Positions 25,836 to 35,013 of a DNA stretch of 64,000 bases are shown piece after piece. A model generated the notes under the pieces. It made no database searches. It saw only the letters and a list, made by a program, of their open reading frames with translations, and was not told the origin of the DNA. The DNA is from Pseudothioclava sp033100795 (GTDB taxonomy: Bacteria; Pseudomonadota; Alphaproteobacteria; Rhodobacterales; Rhodobacteraceae), in assembly GCF_033100795.1 (NCBI RefSeq), contig NZ_JAWLVI010000006.1, forward strand, positions 56,976 through 120,975. The letters are read 5' to 3'. Numbering within the stretch: position 1 is the first letter of the stretch; every line of letters starts with the position of its first letter. The position numbers and the translations under genes are program-made.

Positions 25836-27142
25836 ACAAACCGATCCTGCGCAAACTGCGTTGCGCCGTTTATACACGAAAATCCAGCGAGGAAGGTCTC
25901 GAGCAGGAATTCAACTCGCTCCATGCCCAACGCGAAGCGTGCGAAGCTTACATCGCGAGCCAACGCTCCGAGGGTTGGGTGGTGCTCCGCGAACAATATG
26001 ACGACGGCGGCGTCTCCGGCGGCACATTGGAGCGCCCAGGCCTCAAAGCTCTGATGCAGGATATCGAGGACGGCCTGGTCGACGTGGTCGTGGTCTACAA
26101 GATCGACCGTCTCAGCCGCTCGCTGGCGGATTTTGCCAAGCTGGTTGAGATATTCGACCGGACCGGCGTCACCTTTGTGTCCGTCACCCAGCAGTTCAAC
26201 ACGACGACCTCGATGGGGCGGCTGACACTGAACATCCTACTCAGCTTCGCCCAGTTCGAACGCGAAGTGACCGCCGAACGAATCCGCGACAAGTTTGCCG
26301 CCAGCCGCAAGAAGGGAATCTGGATGGGCGGTGTGCCGCCCTACGGTTACCGCGTCGAAAATCGAAAGCTGATCATCGATGAGGAAAAGGCCGAGCATGT
26401 CCGTTGGATTTTCGCCCGGTTTATTGAAATCGGTTCAGCCACAGAGCTTGCGCGGCAACTCGATCGGCGCAGACTGCGAACGCCCAACGGAAACAGGATG
26501 GACAAGAAGTATCTGTATCGGCTGCTTAAAAATCGCGCCTATATCGGCGAGGCCGTACACAAAGGTGAGAGCTACCCTGGAGAGCATGAGCCGATCCTTG
26601 AGCAGGACACATGGGACAAGGTCCATACGATCCTACAGGAAAGCCCTCGCACGCGTGCGAACAAGACGCGGGCAAACACACCAGCGCTGCTGAAAGGCTT
26701 GCTCTACGGCCCCGATGGGGCGGCGTTCTCTCCGACCCACACGCGTCGGCGTGGTAAGCTTTATCGATACTACGTCAGTCAGACCGTATTGAAGCATGGT
26801 GCAGGATCTTGCCCGATCGGCCGAGTGCCCGCCGGAGAAATCGAAAGCGCCGTCATTGAACAACTGAGGGTCGTGTTCCGCCAACCGGAAATCGTTGCAG
26901 GCACATGGAAAGCGGCCTGCGAACAGTCCAGCGAGATTTCTGAGGCTGACGCGCGCAGCGCACTCATGCAACTCGACCCACTTTGGGACGAACTGTTCCC
27001 AGGCGAACAGGCGCGCATTTTGGGGCTGATTGTCGAACGCGTCGATATCGAGGAAGCCGGCATCAACGTGCGGCTCAGAGTGGATGGGTTGACGAACCTT
27101 ACCCGCGAAATGCCCGTCAACCACGCGGAGGCAGCGGAATGA
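25832..27142 (+). CDS. Large serine recombinase (phage integrase)
   Basis: 436 residues from the ATG at 25832, with an AGGAGG ribosome site. The resolvase domain carries the nucleophile at Ser18 (YTRKSSEEG), followed by YDDGGVSGGTLERPGL and YKIDRLSRSLADFAKL. A recombinase domain (IWMGGVPPYGYRVENRKL) and a degenerate zinc-ribbon region (LLYGPDGAAFSPTHTRR) follow. It should integrate and excise the prophage through short attachment sites. It is part of a rightward four-gene module, opposite to the phage operons. Confidence 0.93.
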   Translation: MNKPILRKLRCAVYTRKSSEEGLEQEFNSLHAQREACEAYIASQRSEGWVVLREQYDDGGVSGGTLERPGLKALMQDIEDGLVDVVVVYKIDRLSRSLADFAKLVEIFDRTGVTFVSVTQQFNTTTSMGRLTLNILLSFAQFEREVTAERIRDKFAASRKKGIWMGGVPPYGYRVENRKLIIDEEKAEHVRWIFARFIEIGSATELARQLDRRRLRTPNGNRMDKKYLYRLLKNRAYIGEAVHKGESYPGEHEPILEQDTWDKVHTILQESPRTRANKTRANTPALLKGLLYGPDGAAFSPTHTRRRGKLYRYYVSQTVLKHGAGSCPIGRVPAGEIESAVIEQLRVVFRQPEIVAGTWKAACEQSSEISEADARSALMQLDPLWDELFPGEQARILGLIVERVDIEEAGINVRLRVDGLTNLTREMPVNHAEAAE

Positions 27143-27555
27143 CCAGAAACGCCTCCAATCCCAATACCATAACTGTCAGGGTCCCGTTTCGCGTTGTAAA
27201 ACGCGGCGGGCGCAAAGAAGTCCAACTCCCAGAAGGCGCCTCAATCCCGAGGAGAACAGACAATACGCTCGTCAAAGCCCTTGCCCGCGCATTCCGTTGG
27301 AAACGGATGATCGAGTCCGGCGAGTTCGCATCGATTTCTGAACTTGCCGCAAAGGAGGGGATCGCCTTTACCTACATGGCACGTTTGATGCGGTTGTCAT
27401 TACTGGCGCCAGATATGGTCGATGCCATCGTTGACGGTCGACAGCCAGCGAACGTCACGCTTGCAAATCTGATGGATCCATTCCCGCTGGAATGGAAGGA
27501 GCAACGAATGGCGCTAACCCAAGAGCGAGGCGAGAGCCGCAACGATCATCTGTAA
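27139..27555 (+). CDS. Small DNA-binding-like protein, possible recombinase accessory factor
   Basis: 138 residues from the ATG at 27139, which overlaps the recombinase stop (ATGA). It contains a helix-turn-helix-like stretch, SISELAAKEGIAFTYMARLM, followed by RLSLLAPDMVDAIVDGRQP. Such proteins regularly follow DUF2924-type recombinases and could direct excision or repress the module; this is inference from context. Confidence 0.7.
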   Translation: MTRNASNPNTITVRVPFRVVKRGGRKEVQLPEGASIPRRTDNTLVKALARAFRWKRMIESGEFASISELAAKEGIAFTYMARLMRLSLLAPDMVDAIVDGRQPANVTLANLMDPFPLEWKEQRMALTQERGESRNDHL

Positions 27556-27594
27556 GGCGTCGAGGACTGGACGGCCTGGCCTTCAAAGGTCGGG

Positions 27595-27849
27595 TTACTC
27601 CGCCTGTTCGGGCCGACTTTTTGCAAACATTGCGGCAAGAGCGTCTCCGGCTCGAGCCAAGCCTTCATCGGTCAAGGTGAGCGATTTTGCCTTACCGCTC
27701 GGATCGTGGATCAGCCCCTTCGCATGAAGACGATCCGTTATTTCCCAGTCGATCCCTTTCCAAACACGATTCACGTCATGTAGCGTCAAGCTGAGTATGG
27801 CGAGCGCCGCATCGTCAAGCCGGTCGGTATCGAGTTCAAATTCTGCCAT
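27595..27849 (-). CDS. DUF6429 family protein
   Basis: 84 residues. The pattern DDAALAILSLTLHD, WKGIDWEITDRLHAKGLI and DPSGKAKSLTLTDEGLARA matches DUF6429 as I recall it, a short winged-helix-like family. It is convergent with the recombinase module, 40 bases away, and is the last gene before the long non-coding gap. Function unknown. Confidence 0.8.
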   Translation of the reverse strand: MAEFELDTDRLDDAALAILSLTLHDVNRVWKGIDWEITDRLHAKGLIHDPSGKAKSLTLTDEGLARAGDALAAMFAKSRPEQAE

Positions 27850-28571
27850 TTTGGACCTCCGTTCACCTCAAAATGGTCAAAAACACAAGGTTTCTCAATC
27901 TGGCCGCCGAAATGTGGTGCCATCCGCTACAGAGAAATGTTCGATCTCCGTTCCATAGAAAAACAAATCTCTGGCGTCGAAGTGCTTAGCGGAGAACGAA
28001 AATTGTTAAGCAATTACGTATAGTTAACGGCATTACACCTTATCGAGCCAGTCGAGAGGTACAGAGAAAATGGGGCTGGAGAGAGCAATATCAATCACGG
28101 CGTGGGCCGAAGCAGTGCAGAGCACCACGGCCATAACCCTCTAAAATAACGGAAAATTCTGGCTACGATTGTGGGCAGAGAAAGGTTTGCCCAAGGTAGG
28201 TGGCGGAGGGAGCGGTTCTGGCACCCAACTCTCTTTCGTCCTAACCCATTGAAATAATTAATGCGGATTTCCGTGTGTGAGTTATTCGGTCCAAGTGGGT
28301 CTGGCAGCCAACTGAACCCCGAGTTTCTAAAAGTCAGCTCGAGCCCATTGCAGCTCAGCAGCTTGCCACGCCGTGATCATGCGGCTCATCGTGATGGCAA
28401 AGACCTAGACAGATCCCCTGCCCCGCCTTGATGGCGGCCATCAGCTGGCCTCGGCGTTTTTGGCCTTCCCTGAGCGGGGTGCCAAAATGTAAGCGAGCCC
28501 CATCACGTTGACATAGCGGCATTTTTTTAAACGCCGTGGTGGAGCCCGGCAAGATGAATTCGACCATATCC
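27850..28571. other. AT-richer gene-free gap between prophage and IS3
   Basis: No supported gene in 722 bases. The stretch 27,880-28,310 is visibly richer in A and T than the phage genes. Two related stretches, TTCTGGCACCCAACTCTC near 28216 and GTCTGGCAGCCAACTGAA near 28300, form an imperfect repeat. This is where a right attachment site or a remnant of flanking DNA could lie, but I cannot define one. Confidence 0.4.
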
Positions 28572-28637
28572 TGAAGTGGTCCCAGAAAACTGGACAGTTA
28601 GCTAAGGTGTATCCCAAACCTATGAAGGGATACGAAA

Positions 28638-28913
28638 ATGGCGAAGCGCCGGAATTTTACAGATCAGTTTAAGGCCAAGGTGGCTTTGGAAGCACTGCGT
28701 GGCGACAAGACCGTGCAGGAGATTGCAGCGAAGCATCAGTTGCATCCAAATCAGGTCAGCACATGGAAGCGGCAAGCTATCGACGGGATGGCCGACGTTT
28801 TCTCAGGCGGCAAGCAGAGCGGGCCGACAGAAGCAGAAATCAAAGAACTGCATGCCAAGATCGGGAGGTTGGCGGTCGAGAACGATTTTTTGTCCGCAGG
28901 GCTGAAGCGATGA
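28638..28913 (+). CDS. IS3-family transposase OrfA
   Basis: 91 residues. MAKRRNFTDQFKAKVALEAL begins a helix-turn-helix domain (TVQEIAAKHQLHPNQVSTWK), followed by a leucine-zipper-like C-terminus (EIKELHAKIGRLAVENDFL). OrfA binds the element ends and is fused to OrfB by frameshifting in many IS3 elements. Its stop overlaps the orfB start as ATGA. Intact, although its partner is not. Confidence 0.92.
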   Translation: MAKRRNFTDQFKAKVALEALRGDKTVQEIAAKHQLHPNQVSTWKRQAIDGMADVFSGGKQSGPTEAEIKELHAKIGRLAVENDFLSAGLKR

Positions 28914-29337
28914 GCCCGGCAAAGAAACGCGCTATGATCGAGCGAGATCACCCTGAGCTGAGCATTAGCCAGCAGTGCAAACTGGTGCGGCTGTCGCGTT
29001 CGGCGTTTTATTACACGTCTGTCGGGATCAACGCGGATACGCTGGCCATGATGAAAGAGATTGACCGGGTCTTCACCAAATATCCGTTCTTCGGCAGTCG
29101 TCAGATCGCTGCTTATCTACGAAGAGAGGGCACAGTTGTAGGGCGGCATCGCGTCAGTCGATTGATGACGACGATGGGGCTAGAGGCGATCTACAAACGC
29201 CCCAGAACCAGCCAGCCGCATCCGCAGCATCCCGTCTATCCGTACTTGCTTAGAAAGATGGTAATAGACCACCCGAACCAAGTCTGGTGCGCAGATATTA
29301 CCTTCGTGCCGGTCAAGAACGGCTTCCTCTACTTGGT

Positions 29338-30752
29338 GGTAACGTCCGTCAAGGTGGTGTAATTTCCCAGATGGCCTGAGGTCATGATCAGGCGGCTTTC
29401 GTGGTTATGCTGAGAATGGGGTCTATCTCCTCCTTGTCGATCTGAGCGAATGCCTCGACCATCATGTAGCGGCTTGAGGTCTGCCATTCGTCGTTCTGTT
29501 CAAACAGCACCGCGCCGATCAGACGCATGATAGATGCCTCGTTTGGGAAGATCCCCACGACGTCGGCGCGCCGTTTCACCTCCTTGTTCAGGCGTTCGAT
29601 CGGGTTCGTGCTATGCAGCTTGGTTCGATGTTGGCGTGGGAACGCCATATAAGCGAGAACGTCATGCTCGCTGGCATCCATCAGGTCGGCCAACTTGGGC
29701 CAACGGGAGCGGAGCTGATCAGCCACGCGCTGCCATGTTTCACCCGCATGTTTGCGGTCGGGCTGATCGAATGCCTGCCGGATCGCGGCTGCCACGACCG
29801 TGTGTTGGCCCTTCGATACATGTGCCAGGGCGTTGCGCATCCAGTGAACGCGGCAACGCTGCCAGGTTGCCTCGAACACGCGCGAGATTGCGCCTTTCAG
29901 GCCAGTATGGGCGTCGCTGATTACCAGCTTTACGCCATCGAGGCCACGAGCCTTCAAGCTGCGCAGAAAATCCATCCAGAAGGTCTCAGCCTCCGAAGGG
30001 CCAACACCCAGGCCGATGATTTCACGCCGCCCCTCCGTGTTGGCCGCTACGGCGATTATGGCAGCCACGCTGACAATCCGCCCGCCCTGGCGCTGCTTGA
30101 GATAGGTGGCGTCGAGCCAGACATAGGGCCAGTCTCCGGTCAGAGGACGGTTCAGAAATTCACCAACTCTTTCATCGATATCCTTGCACAGCTTTGACAC
30201 GGTGCTTTTCGAGATGCCGCTCAGCCCCATGGCTTGCACCAGCTCATCGACGCGACGGGTCGACACGCCGCCGATCCCGTTCGCCAGCGGTCTCGAACCG
30301 ATGGCGACGCACTGGCTCACCCTGGATCACGGCAACCAGCGCCTGCTCAGAGGTCTTGCGGGCTTCGAGAAAGCTGGGGAAATAGCTGCCCTGCCGCAGC
30401 TTCGGCACTTTCAGGTTAAGCGTTCCCAGCCGAGTGTCCAGGGAACGGTCGCGATAGCCGTTGCGCCAGGTCGTGCGTTGCTCGGCCCGCTCATGGCGTC
30501 CGGCACCGATCAGGCCGTCGACATCACTCTCCATCATCAGTTGCAGGACGGCCTCTGCTATCGAGCGCAGCAAGTCGCCCTGATCGTGCTTTTGCAGAAG
30601 CTCGGTTAGGTCCATGTTGGTCTTGGTCATCGGGGTCTCCGTGTGGTCCGTGGTTGAAGTCGCCAAACTCCACCTCGACCATACACCTCGATGGCCACCT
30701 GAGATTACACCGTTGACGGCGCAGAAATTACACCACGTCCGTGGACGCTACC
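29338..30752 (-). mobile_element. IS256-family insertion sequence inside IS3
   Basis: Inverted ends: 29338 reads GGTAACGTCC and the reverse complement from 30752 reads GGTAGCGTCC; both then share GTGGTGTAATTTC. The element is 1,415 bp. It is flanked by an exact 9-bp target duplication, CTACTTGGT, at 29329-29337 and 30753-30761, within the IS3 orfB. IS256 elements make 8-9-bp duplications, so this fits. The transposase is on the minus strand. Confidence 0.92.
29388..30630 (-). pseudogene. IS256-family (Mutator-like) transposase, frame broken
   Basis: The N-terminal part (from 30630) has LLQKHDQGDLLRSIAEAVLQ and RNGYRDRSLDTRLGTLNLKVPKLR. The C-terminal part (from about 30290 to 29388) has GISKSTVSKLCKDID, WPYVWLDATYLKQR with the catalytic Asp, VISDAHTGLKGAI, and the final HSTNPIERLNKEVKRR with the Glu. 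The two lie in different frames. Between AVIQ and GVSTRRVDELVQ, where the family has about five residues, there are about 49 extra, unalignable bases. It is probably inactive. Confidence 0.8.
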
Positions 30753-31462
30753 CTACTTGGTGGCGATCATGGATTGGGCCACGCGCAAAGTGCTAAGCTG
30801 GCGGCTATCGAATACGATGCACGCGGACTTCTGTGTCGAAGCGCTGAACGAGGCCATCGCCAAATACGGCCCGCCCGAGATATGCAATACGGATCAAGGC
30901 TCACAGTTCACCGGATCAGCCTGGATCACGACGCTGACGGATGCAGGCGTGCGTATCTCGATGGATGGGCGGGGTCGTTACCTCGACAACATCTTTATCG
31001 AGCGGCTGTGGCGCTCCCTGAAACAGGAGGCGATCTATCTCGAAGAAATCAATGACGGGTTCCAGGCCCGACGCGTCATCAAGGATTGGTTAGCATTCTA
31101 CAATACCGAGCGGCCACATTCCGCGCTTGATCGGCTCACGCCAGACGACGCATATTGGGCAGGCTTGGAAGAACAAAAAGCAGCATGACCCGAAGGGCAA
31201 CGAAGTAAAACTTAAACCGATACACCTTAGAAACGCTGCAAACCTGTCCGAAAAGGTGGGACCACTTCATCCCTCCTTCTGGTCTTCCTGAACCAGTTCT
31301 TCATGCCGCGGCACAATGCGCTCAAACCCACGTTCAGTCTTGGAAAGCAATTCGCCCTTGCATGCGCTGCAGGGCTGACACAGAATTTAACCTGAGTTAT
31401 TCAAAAATCAGCCATGCCACCTTTCGGGACGTGGCATGTAAATCTATCAAGCGAGCGCTCTG

Positions 31463-32365
31463 ATGATGACCAAATTTTCTGTGTTGATTACCTGCTACAA
31501 TAAAGAGCAGATGATTTTCGACGCCATCATGTCAGCCAAGAACCAGGTTGGCGTACATGAAGTTTTGGTAGTTGATGACTGCTCGTCGGATGGGTCGATA
31601 AACCAAATACGTAAGCACCATGGAATCACGGTGCTATCAAACGCTCACAACCTTGGCGTCAGTGCCTCAACTGAGATTGGCATTCGCCATGCCCACCAGC
31701 GAGGCGCCGATTATATCGTCCTTCTCGACGGAGATGACATCCTAGCTCCAAATGCCGTACAATATTATAGATCAGTGCTCGAAAAAACTGGGTCAGATGC
31801 GATTTACTCAAAGGTACTTCGGGGCACGAGCGATTGCCGCCCTCTCGCTGTTCCATGTGATCCCGCAAGCAACATCACAATCATCAACGACCCATTTGAT
31901 TTTTATCTAAAGCGAATTCGGGCCACTACCGCAGTCTGCGCACGCCCCCTTCTGATGGTCGAGACATTCAACCCTACGCTGCGCGTTCAAGACCACCAAA
32001 TTGCCTTTTCCATATTCAAAAATGCACAGAAAGTCGTGATATCCGATGCCATTACGCATTATTGTTCCGAAGGCCGAGGCAACACCAATCTAAGCGCCGA
32101 TCATTTGGCTGTAGCCACCTCGTGTGTTCGAATGTATGCAGAAACGTATTACCTGACAAGAAACAGCAAATTTCATTACAGCTATGTAGATCGATCTCTT
32201 AGAAGAGCGTTAAGGATCCGGCACACCAACGCTATGCCGTGGAAATACAATTTGTTTCTACAGATTGTCACTCCGTTTAAGAAGCTCCTTCCAACGCCAA
32301 TTCAGCACAAGATTATGATGGGTATTTTTCTGAGATTACCAATCCATCCGGCATCCATAGCTTAA
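31463..32365 (+). CDS. Glycosyltransferase family 2
   Basis: 300 residues. GT-A features are FSVLITCYNKEQMIFDAI at the N-terminus, VVDDCSSDGSIN near 35-46 and VLLDGDDILAPNA near 90-102, the acidic metal-binding motif. A C-terminal helical basic region follows. It should transfer a sugar from a nucleotide donor during surface-polysaccharide synthesis. The gene is much more AT-rich than its neighbours and lies directly after the IS3 element, so it was probably transferred in. Confidence 0.88.
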   Translation: MMTKFSVLITCYNKEQMIFDAIMSAKNQVGVHEVLVVDDCSSDGSINQIRKHHGITVLSNAHNLGVSASTEIGIRHAHQRGADYIVLLDGDDILAPNAVQYYRSVLEKTGSDAIYSKVLRGTSDCRPLAVPCDPASNITIINDPFDFYLKRIRATTAVCARPLLMVETFNPTLRVQDHQIAFSIFKNAQKVVISDAITHYCSEGRGNTNLSADHLAVATSCVRMYAETYYLTRNSKFHYSYVDRSLRRALRIRHTNAMPWKYNLFLQIVTPFKKLLPTPIQHKIMMGIFLRLPIHPASIA

Positions 32366-32379
32366 AAATCGGAGTTATT

Positions 32380-33249
32380 ATGCCCCCCCATACCGACCTA
32401 TCACGCGTTACGATTGTAAGCGTTTGCTACAACAGCACCAAAGTCTTGCCAGCAATGCTTCAATCCTGTGCAGGAACTCCCATTATACTGGTAGATAATG
32501 CATCTTCTGATGCAGGGGTTCTCGTCGATTTGGCCAATACGTATAAAGCCAGATTAATTCACAATGCGGAAAATTTTGGATTTGGTGTCGCGTGCAATAT
32601 AGGAGCGAAAAACGCCAGGACAGATTTTTTATTCTTCCTTAACCCTGATGCTATGATACGCCCAGACACAATTGACGAACTTATTAAAGCTGCTGAGAAA
32701 TACCCTCAGGCATCGGCCTTCAATCCACGCATCACCGATGATGACGGAGCCCAGTTTTTTAGGCGAGGCGGAATATTGACACCAACATCAGAAAAGATGC
32801 CTCGCGGCTGGCCTTCCGAAGATTGCGAGATCAATGTCCTTTCCGGCGCGGCCCTTTTTATTAGAAGGTCTCAGTTCGAAGCGGTTGGCGGCTTTGATCC
32901 AAATATTTTTCTATTTCATGAAGATGATGACCTGAGTTACCGATTGCGTAACGACCACGGCCCGATCCGATTTGTCCGCTCGGCGATAGTTGCCCATCAG
33001 GGAGGAAACTCATCCGGCGCAAGTGTAGAAACATCATCTATTAAAGCAAGGTACCTGGCGCGTAGCCGCATCTATGTAGCCCGCAAACACGGAAAACGCA
33101 TGCCGTTTGTTTTCACTTTTTTAAAAGCAGTAAAGCAGTTTCGGAAACCATCTGTGTTATTTTCCACGAGTCAGCGTAGGGCTACATTTGCTTTTCTGCA
33201 AGGAGCACTCAGCACACTACAGGATGGCGGGCGAGGTAAAGGGGCATAA
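32380..33249 (+). CDS. Glycosyltransferase family 2, rhamnosyltransferase-like
   Basis: 289 residues. VTIVSVCYNSTKVLPAMLQS, VDNASSDAGVL, NFGFGVACNIGAK and FFLNPDAMIRPD are the typical order of WbbL/rhamnosyltransferase-type GT2 enzymes, and LFHEDDDLSYRLR carries the late acidic motif. It starts 14 bases after the previous stop. With rfbCBDA just downstream, dTDP-L-rhamnose is a plausible donor; that is inference. AT-rich like the gene before it. Confidence 0.87.
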   Translation: MPPHTDLSRVTIVSVCYNSTKVLPAMLQSCAGTPIILVDNASSDAGVLVDLANTYKARLIHNAENFGFGVACNIGAKNARTDFLFFLNPDAMIRPDTIDELIKAAEKYPQASAFNPRITDDDGAQFFRRGGILTPTSEKMPRGWPSEDCEINVLSGAALFIRRSQFEAVGGFDPNIFLFHEDDDLSYRLRNDHGPIRFVRSAIVAHQGGNSSGASVETSSIKARYLARSRIYVARKHGKRMPFVFTFLKAVKQFRKPSVLFSTSQRRATFAFLQGALSTLQDGGRGKGA

Positions 33250-33396
33250 GGAACGTGCGTTGCGGTGTGATCGCAGCTTTCCTGGCGATTTCAACAATGC
33301 TACTTTCCCTATCAGACGTGGATTTTTGGATTTCCTGGTGGTGATCCTGTTGGGTTCTGATATTCGGCTCGTCACCAAAGAAAGGAATTGCCGTAG

Positions 33397-33957
33397 ATGA
33401 AGATTCACGAAACCCGCTTGAACGGTTTGTTGGCAATCGAACCGAAACGCCATGGCGACCATCGTGGATTTTTCGCAGAAACCTACAGCAAGCGGGCATA
33501 TGTGGGCCTGGGGGTTGATGCCACCTTCGTGCAAGACAACCACTCGCTGTCAGCGGCCACGAGCACGGTGCGGGGCTTACATTTTCAAGCGCCTCCGCAC
33601 GCGCAGGCGAAGCTAGTGCGCTGTGGTCGGGGTGCAATCTTCGATGTGGCGGTCGATATCCGGCGCGGCAGCCCAACCTATGGCCGCTGGGCGGGCTATA
33701 CCTTAAGCGCAGAGAACGGCGCGCAGCTCTATATCCCTGCAGGTTTTGCTCATGGCTTTGCCACGCTTATGCCCGACAGCGAGATTGTCTACAAATGTAG
33801 CGATTATTACGCCCCGGAAACCGAGGGCGGGCTGCGCTGGGATGACCCGGCTATTGGCATTGCATGGCCCCTCACAAGCGCACCAATGCTCAGTGAAAAA
33901 GATGCCCACGCCCCGCTCTTGGGGGATTTTAACAGCCCATTCACCTTCGAGGGATAA
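33397..33957 (+). CDS. rfbC: dTDP-4-dehydrorhamnose 3,5-epimerase
   Basis: 186 residues, the usual length. RHGDHRGFFAETYSKRAY, TVRGLHFQAPPHAQAKLVRC (catalytic His), IFDVAVDIRRGSPTYG, IPAGFAHGF and YKCSDYYAPETEGG are diagnostic. It epimerises dTDP-4-keto-6-deoxyglucose at C3 and C5. First gene of rfbCBDA. The 147 bases before it contain no supported gene, only a hydrophobic open stretch that may be the remains of a membrane protein. Confidence 0.95.
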   Translation: MKIHETRLNGLLAIEPKRHGDHRGFFAETYSKRAYVGLGVDATFVQDNHSLSAATSTVRGLHFQAPPHAQAKLVRCGRGAIFDVAVDIRRGSPTYGRWAGYTLSAENGAQLYIPAGFAHGFATLMPDSEIVYKCSDYYAPETEGGLRWDDPAIGIAWPLTSAPMLSEKDAHAPLLGDFNSPFTFEG

Positions 33958-33960
33958 CAA

Positions 33961-35013
33961 ATGAAGCTACTGGTCACAGGTGGGGCGGGTTTTATCGGCT
34001 CAGCCGTTGTGCGGCTGGCGGTGGAGCGCGGGCATCAGGTGGTGAACCTTGACGCGCTGACCTATGCCGCCAATCTGGCCAATGTAGCGCCGGTGGTGGA
34101 TAGCCCGCTTTACGCCTTTGTTCAGGCCGATATCCGCGACCGCGCCGCTTTGGATGCGGCCTTTGCCACGCACCAACCCGATATCGTTCTGCATCTGGCC
34201 GCTGAATCCCATGTTGACCGTTCTATCGACGGGCCCGCCGATTTTATCGACACCAATATCACCGGCACGTTCAACATGCTGGAGGCGGCGCGCAAATATT
34301 GGCAGGCGGCGGGGCGGCCCGATGGGTTTCGCTTTCATCACATCTCGACGGACGAGGTGTTTGGCTCGCTGCCCGCAGACCCGGCCGTGCAGTTCACCGA
34401 GGCCACGGCATACGATCCGCGCAGCCCCTATTCCGCCTCGAAAGCCGCGTCAGACCATCTGGTGCGCGCCTGGCATGAGACCTACGGCTTGCCCGTGGTG
34501 CTGAGCAATTGTTCCAATAATTACGGGCCCTACCACTTTCCGGAAAAACTGATCCCGGTGGTTATTCTGAACGCGCTGGCGGGGCGGGCGCTACCGATTT
34601 ACGGCGATGGCAGCAATATCCGCGATTGGCTTTACGTCGAAGATCACGCCGATGCGCTTTTGTTGGTGGCCACAAAGGGCGCGCTGGGGCGCAGCTATAA
34701 CATCGGTGGCGAGAACGAGCGCACAAACCTGCAGCTGGTGCAAACGATCTGTGCCATCCTCGACCGGTTGCGCCCGCGCGACACGGGCGCTTATACCGAT
34801 TTGATCACCTTCGTCACCGATCGCCCCGGCCATGACGCGCGCTATGCCATCGACCCAACGCGCATTCGCGACGAGCTGGGCTGGCGCCCCAGCGTGACGG
34901 TGGAAGAGGGGTTGGAGCTCACCGTGCGCTGGTATCTCGAAAACGACGCATGGTGGCGCCCACTGCTGGACCGCCACGGCGTGGGCCAACGGCTTGGAAC
35001 CGGCGCGCCATGA
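33961..35013 (+). CDS. rfbB: dTDP-glucose 4,6-dehydratase
   Basis: 350 residues. The extended-SDR pattern is VTGGAGFIGSAVVRLA, LHLAAESHVDRSID, HISTDEVFGSL and YSASKAASDHLVRAW (catalytic Tyr and Lys), with NNYGPYHFPEKLIP and GDGSNIRDWLYVEDHA. It converts dTDP-glucose to the 4-keto-6-deoxy sugar. Starts three bases after rfbC and overlaps rfbD by four. Confidence 0.97.
   Translation: MKLLVTGGAGFIGSAVVRLAVERGHQVVNLDALTYAANLANVAPVVDSPLYAFVQADIRDRAALDAAFATHQPDIVLHLAAESHVDRSIDGPADFIDTNITGTFNMLEAARKYWQAAGRPDGFRFHHISTDEVFGSLPADPAVQFTEATAYDPRSPYSASKAASDHLVRAWHETYGLPVVLSNCSNNYGPYHFPEKLIPVVILNALAGRALPIYGDGSNIRDWLYVEDHADALLLVATKGALGRSYNIGGENERTNLQLVQTICAILDRLRPRDTGAYTDLITFVTDRPGHDARYAIDPTRIRDELGWRPSVTVEEGLELTVRWYLENDAWWRPLLDRHGVGQRLGTGAP

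Larger units (their letters stand above)
28910..31188 (+). pseudogene. IS3-family transposase OrfB split by IS256 insertion
   Basis: The 5' part (28910-29337) holds the HTH_21-like region (FTKYPFFGSRQIAAYLRREG) and the start of the DDE domain (VWCADITFVPVKNG). The 3' part resumes at 30762 with IMDWATRKVLSWRLSNTM, TDQGSQFTG and FIERLWRSLKQE. Removing the inserted element with one target copy restores the frame exactly through FLYLVAIMD. The gene is therefore inactive as it stands but precise excision would repair it. Confidence 0.9.
28572..31269 (+). mobile_element. IS3-family insertion sequence, interrupted
   Basis: The ends are inverted: 28572 onward reads TGAAGTGGTCCCAGAAAACT, and the reverse complement from 31269 reads TGAAGTGGTCCCACCTTTTC. 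Further in, both share GGACAG and TAAGGTGTATC. The flanks show a 3-bp duplication, tcc. The element encodes overlapping orfA and orfB. Without the nested IS256 element and its extra target copy it would be about 1,274 bp, a normal IS3 size. Confidence 0.9.

Noticed and set aside
28355..28567. A 70-codon leftward frame before the IS3 element
   Set aside because: No family match and no ribosome site. It lies in a mixed-composition gap and may be a remnant, but nothing shows it.
33250..33396. Possible membrane-protein frame before rfbC
   Set aside because: A hydrophobic stretch is readable in one frame but is short, lacks a start with a ribosome site and meets a stop. It may be a decayed gene; support is too weak.
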